Part shown: one piece after another, positions 5,789 to 11,997 of the stretch
Layout of the letters: every line of letters starts with the position of its first letter
Numbering within the stretch: the stretch's first letter is position 1
Assembly (NCBI GenBank): GCA_028712845.1
Contig: JAQTPO010000053.1
Span: forward strand, 1 to 11,997
DNA length: 11,997 nucleotides
Origin: Dehalococcoidales bacterium
GTDB taxonomy: Bacteria; Chloroflexota; Dehalococcoidia; Dehalococcoidales; Fen-1064
Direction of reading: 5' to 3'
Position numbers and translations under genes: made by a program
Notes under the pieces: model-generated
The model's database searches: none
Told to the model about the DNA's origin: nothing
What the model saw: only the letters and a program-made list of their open reading frames with translations

Positions 5789-7945
5789 TTAATCTCCTTC
5801 CCGGTGAAGGGCTGAAAATTCACTAGCCTGCTTTTCTTCCCCGATTCCCCATATGGGCAGGGAGAAATAAAAATTATTCCCTTTGCCCTCGTTGTCCTTT
5901 ACTCCGATTTCTCCGTGGTGCAACTCTATCAGACTTTTGGTGATAGCCAACCCGAGCCCCAGCCCGGAAATACGTTGTCTGTCCGCTTCTGTTCCACCAC
6001 GGTAATAGGCATTAAAAATTCTCTCCCTGTCTTCGTCACTGATTATTTGTGCTGAATCTTTTATTTCTACCAGCACCATATTTCTCATGACAGATGCCTT
6101 AATCGTAATATTGCCTCTGGCAGGTGAAAATTTGTTAGCATTGGACAGCAAGTTAATCAGTATTTCTTCTACTCTTTCTTTATCAGCTTTTACGGTGGGG
6201 AGAGATTCAGGTATATCAGTCTCGATTGTTTGCTCTTTATTCTTGAATAAAGCTGAAAGTTGTGATGTCAGGTCGTGAACCATATCGACCATGTCCACCG
6301 GCTCGAGCTTTAGTTCAAGTGTGCCAATCTGAATACGCGCCAGGTCCAGCAATTCTCCCACTCTCTTATCCATCAACCATGCGCTTCGATTAATGTTGAC
6401 GAGGAGTCTCTCTTTCTGTTCCGGGTTGACCGTCAATCCCTCAGAAGTGATAAGTTCCGAGGAAGAGATGATGGCAGTAAGCGGGGTTTTTAGTTCGTGG
6501 GCGACATGATGTAAGAATTCGGTTTTCTGTTCGTTTTGCCTCTGCATCTCGAAACGCATCTCTGTTTCACGGGCATAGAGACGGGCGTTTTCCAGTTCGA
6601 TGGCAACACGGTTAGAGACCGTAAGAATACGGCGGATATCTTCTCCAGAATACGGTTGCTCAGAGCGTTTCTTACCAACAATGAGTAAACCGGCTAGTTC
6701 ATCTTTGTTTGTCTTGAGCGGAATGAATAGTTCGGCTCCTATATTCGCCAGGTCTGTCCTTTCTCTGATGGTCAGTGATTGGAGTTGTGGAGTTACATCG
6801 ATTTGATGCCGGAAGAGAATCTCCTTATTTTTATTCATCCATCTTGTCAGCGGACTATTGTTCTGGAAAACAATTTCCTGAATGTCCTTTCCTGTAGAGG
6901 CGATGAGGGTGAAGTCTCCTGATTCAGTAGCCATAAATAATTGCACGCTGGATGTTTGCAGAGCTCGCCCAATCAGAGTCACCAGAGACGAGCCTAGTTT
7001 ATTGAGGTCACTGATATCGTGAACTTCCCGACTGAAATTTTCTAATTTTTTCAGAAAGTCATAACGCTCACGGAAAAACAGGCGGTCAACGAAGTTCTGC
7101 ATTTTTAGCCAGATAGCTTGAAGACCGATGGCTATGAGAAGGAGCAAAACGAGGTACATCCAGATGGTGAAATTTCCTTGCCCGACGATTTGGTTAATTA
7201 ATACAATAGCACCTACAATCGGTAACGCAATTACGGTACTGGTTAACAGGTAAGCAACACCTTTACGAATGACGATATTAACATCTAGCAGGCGGTATTT
7301 TAAAGTAGCGATCGTGGCAAAAATAGTGAACAGGATATTTCCAACCAATCCGACAGGGGGTACATTACTGCTTATTATAGAGAGATAATCTACGGTACCC
7401 CCTATTACCGATAAAAACACACCGACGATAAAATAGAGATAAGAATTTCGTTCTTCATAGGACACCGAACGTCTGTAAGCTCTGATAAAGTTGACCATAC
7501 CAAGAACGATGAAAATATAATAGAGCGATGATAATAATTTATAGATAATACTAGTTATAGGAAGATAACCATACTGATCTGTAGTGACTCCGATGATTAC
7601 CTTGTCTGCTAAAGCAAACCCCACCGAGATAAGAAAAAACGAATAAACTGCAAACGGTAGCCAACGCGGAGTTTTAAGGCGCGTATGAACGACAGAAAAG
7701 TGCCAGAATACGAGACAGGTGAACACATCGACTGGTGTTAATAATTGTATCCAGAACGTAGCATGTTCAATATCGGGACTGGTACGAAAAGCAAAAACAA
7801 TGAGTGCCCACAAACCTGTCCCCACCAGGAACATAACAAAAAGGCGGTAGGCAGGCTTTTTAAACTCTCGCAATGCAACCAATATTGCCAGAGAAAACGA
7901 AAGCACAAAGGAAATAACTGGTGGCAGTAATAAATATAACTGCAC
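5789..7945 (-). CDS. Membrane sensor histidine kinase, 7TM N-terminus, GAF, HisKA, HATPase
   Basis: This 718-residue sensor kinase is paired with the response regulator 2 nt downstream. Residues about 1-220 form a run of seven membrane spans of the histidine-kinase N-terminal 7TM type, and two more spans follow at about 230-280. A GAF-like domain occupies roughly 310-455 and a helical linker leads to the HisKA domain, with His483 in HHVAHELKTPL. The HATPase domain (about 590-703) has an NLLSNANKF N-box and a good GLGLGL G2 loop. The G1 box is abnormal: Asp630 is present but the usual D-x-G-x-G is DSAQI, with both glycines lost. The start is GTG at 7945 behind AGGGGG. The ligase gene ends 22 nt upstream, so they probably share a transcript. 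The signal is unknown; such 7TM modules often sense small or membrane-soluble molecules. Confidence 0.93.
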   Translation of the reverse strand: MQLYLLLPPVISFVLSFSLAILVALREFKKPAYRLFVMFLVGTGLWALIVFAFRTSPDIEHATFWIQLLTPVDVFTCLVFWHFSVVHTRLKTPRWLPFAVYSFFLISVGFALADKVIIGVTTDQYGYLPITSIIYKLLSSLYYIFIVLGMVNFIRAYRRSVSYEERNSYLYFIVGVFLSVIGGTVDYLSIISSNVPPVGLVGNILFTIFATIATLKYRLLDVNIVIRKGVAYLLTSTVIALPIVGAIVLINQIVGQGNFTIWMYLVLLLLIAIGLQAIWLKMQNFVDRLFFRERYDFLKKLENFSREVHDISDLNKLGSSLVTLIGRALQTSSVQLFMATESGDFTLIASTGKDIQEIVFQNNSPLTRWMNKNKEILFRHQIDVTPQLQSLTIRERTDLANIGAELFIPLKTNKDELAGLLIVGKKRSEQPYSGEDIRRILTVSNRVAIELENARLYARETEMRFEMQRQNEQKTEFLHHVAHELKTPLTAIISSSELITSEGLTVNPEQKERLLVNINRSAWLMDKRVGELLDLARIQIGTLELKLEPVDMVDMVHDLTSQLSALFKNKEQTIETDIPESLPTVKADKERVEEILINLLSNANKFSPARGNITIKASVMRNMVLVEIKDSAQIISDEDRERIFNAYYRGGTEADRQRISGLGLGLAITKSLIELHHGEIGVKDNEGKGNNFYFSLPIWGIGEEKQASEFSALHREGD

Positions 7946-7967
7946 TTATACCCCCTCTATACCCTTG

Positions 7968-9563
7968 TTATTTTCCTAGCAATGTATTAATTACTTTGTC
8001 AGATGCATTAGTATGCGGCGGTTTCAAATGTGCCAGATCCGCACCCTCTGATCTCTTGTTCTCATAATATCGTTGGGAACTCCCCGGTTCAAGAAGAACA
8101 ATCCTGACTGGATTTGTTTGCATTTCCTGAATAGCTTCTTCATAAAGCGGGCAGACTTCACGTAACTTCTCATGAAGCATTGATTCCAGTTTTTTCACTT
8201 CTGCAGTCTCTTTCAATTCAAGATAAACACGTAATACCGGAGTATCATTATCATACTCTTTCCTTGCCGACCAATCTTCGTATTTTACTCCCATATTATC
8301 GATTGCCTGCCACAGGGTTCTTTCATCTAAGCGTACGATGCTATATAGGTCGACAAGTCCATCGGCACGGCTGAAAAATATAATCTGAGGTAATTTTATG
8401 CCGGTATTTTTGTCTTCAAGCGCTAGAACCTTGATTAAGTCGCCAGGACGATATCTCATGAGCGGCATACCATAAAAATTAGTGAGAACCACTTCATATA
8501 CTTTCCCTGCTTGCAACTCATTCATCAATATAGTTTTGGGAACATAATTCGGGTCTGTTTGATTCTTCATCCAATCCTCTTCCGAAATGAATTCCAAAAA
8601 GGATTGATATGGATACAAAACCATGTTTTCTTTCGTCCAACTCTGCAACGCTAATCCCCCACCTTCAGTCAATACATACATTTCGTGAGGCACTTTACCC
8701 CAATAGTATTTAAGTCTCTCTCTATAAATACTTGCATCCGCTCCGCCACTGGTTATGCCTTTGACATGCCACAGGTCTCTGGGAAGTAATGTGCGTTTCT
8801 CACGTTTGCTGCGAATAAAAGCACGTATCATACGGAAAAGCATCGGGGGATGTAAAAACATTGAAGGGGAAATTTTAACTTTCCGAGAACTGGCAGCCAT
8901 GTTTTCTGCTAGTTTTATCAGCGCAGTAGTGGCCGCACCAACCATATCCATGCCGTTCCTTAAAGCGAGCTTGAAGCCAAGTTGCATTCTCGCCTGAAAT
9001 TCAAGCTTATCCGAAACTTCAGGGGACGGTACTGTATGAATATTAAAACGGCTCTCTTCTATATGACCAGTGACACCGGTCATATAGGGTGAAGGTGCCA
9101 TTAAAGTTAGGACATGAAAACCCTCTTGTATCTTAACATCCCCTTTTTTATCAGCGCAAGCAAGAATCATGCCTCCTAGTCCAAAATCTCCATATCTTTC
9201 CAAGCCTAATTTGGTCCAGGGAACCCACTTCAATTTGCCTCCCCGGCCCGAACTGCGAATCCACATAGCAGGTTTGAAAGAAATCCAATCTGTTTGTTTA
9301 TCTCCAATATATTTAGCATAGTGAGTCCAGTAGTCTGTTAACGGTGCCATCTCCCGGAACTCTTCTACGGTCTTTGGTTTTTGACCATTAAGCAGCTTCT
9401 TCCATAAAGGGCTATCTCCTGCAAGCTCAAATTGTTCCTCTAGTAATCCTTTCTGAACATCCATGAATTCATCTACTGTCAAATCAAGGAATCCGCAAAA
9501 CTTCTTCCAGATTCTCTCCGAATCACCCGATTGGAATATAGTATCTTTTTCTAATTCAAGCAA
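7968..9563 (-). CDS. GH3-like acyl-adenylating enzyme (putative acyl acid-amido synthetase)
   Basis: This 531-residue member of the GH3/ANL adenylate-forming superfamily is expected to activate a carboxylic acid as acyl-AMP and pass it to an amine or thiol. The nucleotide loop is SSGRGGK at 104-110, where GH3 enzymes usually have S-S-G-T-T/S-x-G-x-x-K. A second ATP motif is seen at VLTEGGGLALQSW (298-309), followed by PYQSFLEFI near 318-326. The segment YEVVLTNFYGMPLMRYRPGDLIKV (356-379) closely matches the GH3 core, and IIFFSRADG follows near 394-402. A mobile C-terminal domain covers about 405-531. The start is TTG at 9563 behind AAGGAG. It lies between a broken methyltransferase and a sensor kinase. 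A phenylacetate-CoA-ligase-like thioester activity is the main alternative; neither the acid nor the acceptor is evident. Confidence 0.75.
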   Translation of the reverse strand: MLELEKDTIFQSGDSERIWKKFCGFLDLTVDEFMDVQKGLLEEQFELAGDSPLWKKLLNGQKPKTVEEFREMAPLTDYWTHYAKYIGDKQTDWISFKPAMWIRSSGRGGKLKWVPWTKLGLERYGDFGLGGMILACADKKGDVKIQEGFHVLTLMAPSPYMTGVTGHIEESRFNIHTVPSPEVSDKLEFQARMQLGFKLALRNGMDMVGAATTALIKLAENMAASSRKVKISPSMFLHPPMLFRMIRAFIRSKREKRTLLPRDLWHVKGITSGGADASIYRERLKYYWGKVPHEMYVLTEGGGLALQSWTKENMVLYPYQSFLEFISEEDWMKNQTDPNYVPKTILMNELQAGKVYEVVLTNFYGMPLMRYRPGDLIKVLALEDKNTGIKLPQIIFFSRADGLVDLYSIVRLDERTLWQAIDNMGVKYEDWSARKEYDNDTPVLRVYLELKETAEVKKLESMLHEKLREVCPLYEEAIQEMQTNPVRIVLLEPGSSQRYYENKRSEGADLAHLKPPHTNASDKVINTLLGK

Positions 9564-9569
9564 GGTATT

Positions 9570-9575
9570 CTCCTT
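9570..9575 (-). promoter_or_regulatory. Ribosome binding site for the GH3-like gene
   Basis: AAGGAG on the - strand ends 6 nt before TTG at 9563. It decides the TTG start, since the nearest in-frame ATG lies much further inside the conserved protein. Confidence 0.6.
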
Positions 9576-9581
9576 TTCCGA

Positions 9582-10136
9582 TTATTTTGTGCCATATACA
9601 ATAAAGTCGTTATAAACAGGAAAATCCTCTATTTTACGATTATTATCAGTCAATTTGGAGAATAGTTCTTCTATCTCAGCCCGTCTGTAATATCTCCGTT
9701 CTTTACGGAAAAGGAAAGGAAAATAAACAACCGCTCCTAAAAACGCAGAGCCAATAACTAAGGGGATTTTCAAGTATGCTTTATTCTTTGCATGTAACCG
9801 GATAGTACCTCCAAAAGTATTCATGGCAAATGAAAAATATTCCTTGCCTGAAGGGAAAGTTATGGCAAATTTACCACCCGGTTTCAGTACACGAATAATT
9901 TCGGCGCTGGCTTTAAAGGAGTCTCCTAAAAAATCAGTCACATGCACACATAAGGCTTTATCAAATGTAGCATCTGCAAATTCCAGTTTATGTGCATCCA
10001 TCAGACGGGCCTCAATTTTCCTTCCATTTTTTTGAGCTTTGTTCTGGGCTTTTCAAATAACAGTGGCTGAAGAGTCGATGCCAGTTACTCAGATCCTATG
10101 AGCGGCGGACATAAATTCCCTTGTAAAGACCGACCT
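9582..10136 (-). pseudogene. Decayed class I SAM-dependent methyltransferase
   Basis: The intact part is a 139-codon frame starting at ATG 10001. It has methyltransferase motifs after the SAM loop: DAHKLEFADATFDKALCVHV, then IIRVLKPGGKFAITFPSG, and a C-terminal hydrophobic stretch and tail. Upstream in the same frame the homology continues as SAAHRI-stop-VTGIDSSATVI-stop-KAQNKAQKNGRKIEARLM. This restores the VTGID acidic loop of motif I, but with TGA codons at 10089-10091 and 10053-10055. Upstream of that, a TAA at 10137-10139 and the end of the next gene leave no room for the D-x-G-x-G SAM loop. The frame is thus truncated at its 5' end and carries two nonsense codons. The 139-residue fragment could still be translated but could not bind SAM normally. 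It ends 18 nt before the GH3-like gene. Confidence 0.8.
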
Positions 10137-10142
10137 TTACAA
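10121..10142 (-). repeat. 8-bp perfect hairpin after the secreted-protein gene
   Basis: TTGTAAAG (10121-10128) and CTTTACAA (10135-10142) are exact reverse complements around a 6-nt loop, 9 nt past the stop of the secreted-protein gene. There is no T-run on the - strand side and the stem is AT-rich, so a true terminator is doubtful. It may instead be a processing hairpin at the junction with the methyltransferase remnant. Confidence 0.3.
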
Positions 10143-10151
10143 CTCTTACTA

Positions 10152-10733
10152 TTACTGAGTATACTTTCCGGTCAAGTTCATATTACCTGCTAATGTATCG
10201 CCCTGAGGCAATAAAATTGCAGACCCTTTCATACTAACCTTCATGTCGGCAAAAACTCCGGATATTCCCTCAAGTTCCAATTGACCACCGTCATCCATAT
10301 AATCATATAAAATGTATCCACTTAGCATATCAAAGTGGAATTCCCCTTGGAGTTTTGCCCGATAATTACCTTCCATTGTACTGCTGCCATCAGCTCCAGT
10401 TACTATAACAGTGCCAAGAGATGTGCCACGTATTGTCCCTTGCTTCATATTAATAACTGCATTGGCATCCGCTTCAATTACCATTGATGCCCCAATCAAC
10501 GCCGGCCAATCAGGGGAAGAAACTACATCAACCGTTACTACTTCGCTCTGAGTAATTTCGAAAATGAGAGGTCCGACCATTTTTTGTATTTGGGTATCTC
10601 CGAAACTTACGATACCAATTGGCCCACTAGCAGCAAATTTAGTGGGGTTCTTTCCCTCAGCCAAAATCTGCGTCGGTAGCACAATGGCCAAAATCAGGGT
10701 TAGAATGACGACAAGTAGCAGTTTCTTTTTCAT
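10152..10733 (-). CDS. Secreted beta-rich protein of unknown function
   Basis: This 193-residue protein has a clear Sec signal peptide: a MKKK start, a hydrophobic core of about 15 residues and a likely cut after the ILA near residue 25. There is no lipobox Cys, so it is probably released or envelope-associated rather than a lipoprotein. The mature part is rich in short alternating hydrophobic and Gly/Ser/Asp stretches with no further membrane span, which suggests a beta barrel or beta sandwich. I recognise no family, enzyme motif or metal site. An upstream ATG at 10760 would add 9 residues ahead of the signal; the ATG at 10733 is chosen because AAGGAGG sits 6 nt before it. It lies 84 nt after thiF on the same strand. 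A TTGACG directly after the thiF stop is a possible -35, but its -10 is poor. Confidence 0.75.
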   Translation of the reverse strand: MKKKLLLVVILTLILAIVLPTQILAEGKNPTKFAASGPIGIVSFGDTQIQKMVGPLIFEITQSEVVTVDVVSSPDWPALIGASMVIEADANAVINMKQGTIRGTSLGTVIVTGADGSSTMEGNYRAKLQGEFHFDMLSGYILYDYMDDGGQLELEGISGVFADMKVSMKGSAILLPQGDTLAGNMNLTGKYTQ

Positions 10734-10739
10734 ATGTAA

Positions 10740-10746
10740 CCTCCTT
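10740..10746 (-). promoter_or_regulatory. Ribosome binding site that decides the secreted-protein start
   Basis: AAGGAGG on the - strand, 6 nt before the ATG at 10733. It selects this start over the in-frame ATG at 10760, which would put nine extra residues before a standard signal peptide. Confidence 0.7.
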
Positions 10747-10817
10747 ATTGTTTCGAACACGATTAATCAATATTATTTCTGCGGAAAAATAAGACGATAT
10801 AAACTCTTCTCGTCAAC

Positions 10818-11582
10818 TTATTTCACCTTCCCAGTTTCCCAACTATCCAAAGTCAAGATGCCAGATTCTGGCTGAAAAACTTGCCCAATAGCGAGCTTAA
10901 CCATTGCTGTAACTAACAATGCAGAGCTTATGTTGGCCGCAATGCCGAGTTGAGGAGGAGCCACGTTTTCATTTAATTTCGTTATTATTTGTTCTGAAAA
11001 CTTTTGAAGATAACATGGTAATGGTACGTTCATTTTTTGTATGAGGTAATAAAAATAAAACTCAGGTTTCACCGTGTCAGGAATCCGTTCCTCCAACTTA
11101 AAGGTGGTAGAAGTAAAGACAAAAACAGCTGCCCCGAAACCAAGGTTAAGAGGGAATAGCACTGGTTTATCTTGAACTCCAGCTATGTGATTTAGTTGAA
11201 ACAGTACTGGGCTGGGGTCGACCATATTTACTATCTGGTCTGCTTTAGAAACCAATGTAACAACATCTTCCTGAGTAGTAATAAACCGAGGGAAGACTTG
11301 TATCTCAGCATGGGGATTAATTTCATGTATTAGTTCAGCTGTAACCTCAGCCTTGTTTCGTCCAATATGCTCCACTTTAAAAGCTTGTCGATTGAGGTTA
11401 CTTAATGAGACACTATCACCATCGGCCAATATGAATTTTGAGAAACCTGTCCGGGTAGCTAATACAGCAATGTTACTTCCTAACCCACACCCCGCGAGTA
11501 ACACACATTTGCTGCTTATTTTCTCTTGTTCTTGTGGATCTATAAAGCCCCAGTTAGATTTTACCAACTCGTCGTAATTCAT
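10818..11582 (-). CDS. ThiF/MoeB/E1-like adenylyltransferase family protein
   Basis: This 254-residue protein has the E1-like Rossmann adenylation domain, which in ThiF, MoeB and E1 enzymes activates the C-terminal glycine of a ubiquitin-like protein as acyl-AMP. The nucleotide loop GCGLGSN (31-37), Asp54 in LADGDSVSLSNLNRQ, the Asn62/Arg65 pair and Lys77 in GRNKAEV are all as expected, and Asp122 lies in NMVDPSP. The usual zinc-binding Cys-x-x-Cys pairs are absent; the only cysteines are 26, 32 and 190. Cys190, in VPLPCYLQ, is the one plausible thioester site. The protein therefore resembles stand-alone, zinc-less ThiF relatives rather than a housekeeping ThiF or MoeB. AGTAGG lies very close to the ATG at 11582. 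It heads the leftward cluster, with an inverted repeat upstream. The substrate is unknown. Confidence 0.85.
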   Translation of the reverse strand: MNYDELVKSNWGFIDPQEQEKISSKCVLLAGCGLGSNIAVLATRTGFSKFILADGDSVSLSNLNRQAFKVEHIGRNKAEVTAELIHEINPHAEIQVFPRFITTQEDVVTLVSKADQIVNMVDPSPVLFQLNHIAGVQDKPVLFPLNLGFGAAVFVFTSTTFKLEERIPDTVKPEFYFYYLIQKMNVPLPCYLQKFSEQIITKLNENVAPPQLGIAANISSALLVTAMVKLAIGQVFQPESGILTLDSWETGKVK

Positions 11583-11972
11583 ATCCTACTTGATGCTCAC
11601 CTTTCATTACCTAATCCTCAATCCGTAGAGATATTATCACAGAATTACGGATTAGGTTCATGTTCTCTTTCAACTACTCTATAAATAACAATACACGGTA
11701 ACCCATTTCGAATATCTTTAGTTTCTCAAATATAATAATTAGGAACTCATACGCTTGTCCACACTACTAAAGTAATGAGGAGGGGTCAAAAACGGACACT
11801 TATTGTGGCAGAATTATAACAGAGAAAGTGAATAGTGTCAAATATTTCACAAAATCGAGTGAACTATCCAAATTTATATATGACAGGTGGCACTGTATTC
11901 GTTAAAAAATCTTGATTGTCAGCCAAGTTACATTCTGTTATCATTTGAGTTGTATATTGTATTGAGTGTGTG
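11583..11972. other. AT-rich intergenic region upstream of thiF
   Basis: This stretch of about 390 nt has no frame with a ribosome site and a plausible protein. It holds the inverted repeats at 11610-11656 and otherwise AT-rich DNA. Around 11781-11800 the sequence GGGGTCAAAAACGGACAC looks like the end of some insertion sequences, but I find no matching second end and no transposase. If the frame at the right edge is real, this region would be a divergent promoter region. Confidence 0.5.
11610..11656 (-). promoter_or_regulatory. Inverted-repeat operator candidate over the thiF-like promoter region
   Basis: CCTAATCC (11610-11617) is the exact reverse complement of GGATTAGG (11649-11656). A second overlapping pair, AATCCGTA (11620-11627) and TACGGATT (11646-11653), is also perfect. 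Between them, on the - strand, is GATAAT (11633-11638) preceded by TG, a reasonable -10, though I find no good -35. Arms on both sides of a -10, 28-70 nt ahead of thiF, would suit a repressor or response-regulator site. A regulatory hairpin in the leader is the alternative. Confidence 0.4.
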
Positions 11973-11997
11973 ATGCAGATTAAAATTACTTTTCTTG
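11973..11997 (+). CDS. Possible start of a MoaD/ThiS-like gene (partial, cut by window end)
   Basis: An ATG at 11973 opens the frame MQIKITFL, which runs off the window. Many MoaD-type sulfur-carrier (ubiquitin-like) proteins begin with such a first beta strand, M-x-I/V-K-V-x-F/L-F/L. It would be divergent from the thiF-like gene, which is the kind of enzyme that would activate it. However, eight residues are far too few to assign a family, and the ribosome site is weak (only GAGTG nearby). Treat this as a hint only. Confidence 0.25.

Noticed and set aside
10053..10091. TGA read as an amino acid (recoding), since both internal stops of the methyltransferase are TGA
   Set aside because: Other genes in the window end in TGA at sensible places (62, 1095, 2009), and the SAM loop is missing as well, so decay explains it better.
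10121..10142. Intrinsic terminator for the secreted-protein gene
   Set aside because: The stem is perfect but AT-rich and no T-run follows on the transcribed strand, so it is listed only as a hairpin.
11756..11798. Insertion-sequence end suggested by GGGGTCAAAAACGGACAC and a TGTCC/GGACA pair
   Set aside because: The pair is only 5 bp and too close together, with no transposase fragment or target duplication.
1..11997. CRISPR array, tRNA or rRNA genes, phage genes
   Set aside because: I saw no spaced direct repeats, no tRNA-like cloverleaf or rRNA segment and no phage or transposase protein; this was by eye only.

Overview
The window reads as chromosomal DNA of a medium-GC bacterium. It has Shine-Dalgarno-led genes, frequent GTG and TTG starts, a bacterial PlsY and a two-component system. 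The mix of CoA chemistry (a paired hydratase, a family I CoA-transferase and an NDP-forming acyl-CoA synthetase subunit), a 7TM-sensor histidine kinase and a bacterial GH3-like ligase reminds me of uncultured Dehalococcoidia (Chloroflexota). That placement is inference from gene content, not from a marker gene.

Left part, + strand (1-2722): the tail of an unidentified gene is followed by a good promoter and four genes that look like one acyl-CoA operon. These are a HadA-like and a HadB-like hot-dog subunit, which together would make a heteromeric (R)-enoyl-CoA/acyl hydratase, and then the alpha and beta subunits of a 3-oxoacid-type CoA-transferase. A 215-nt gap with a perfect 10-bp inverted repeat separates the hydratase and transferase pairs.

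Middle part, - strand (2745-5029): plsY converges on the CoA-transferase operon. Upstream of it lies an ADP-forming acyl-CoA synthetase alpha-type protein that lacks an ATP-grasp half. Its best promoter places the transcript start almost on the ATG, so it may be leaderless.

Right part, - strand (5103-11582): from the right the order is a ThiF/E1-like adenylyltransferase, a secreted beta-rich protein, a decayed SAM methyltransferase, a GH3-like acyl-adenylating/amide ligase, a large membrane histidine kinase and an OmpR-type response regulator. Apart from an 84-nt gap after thiF, intervals between intact reading frames are short (the secreted gene is followed directly by the methyltransferase remnant). 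The ligase, kinase and regulator are almost certainly co-transcribed (22- and 2-nt gaps). Two adenylate-forming enzymes beside a sensor pair make this the least ordinary part of the window, but its product is unknown. The methyltransferase has two in-frame TGA codons and no SAM-binding glycine loop, so any pathway here has lost that step or moved it elsewhere.

The last 0.4 kb is AT-rich and mostly non-coding, with an inverted-repeat operator candidate in front of thiF. At the extreme right edge a + strand reading frame begins with a MoaD/ThiS-like N-terminus, but only eight codons are visible.
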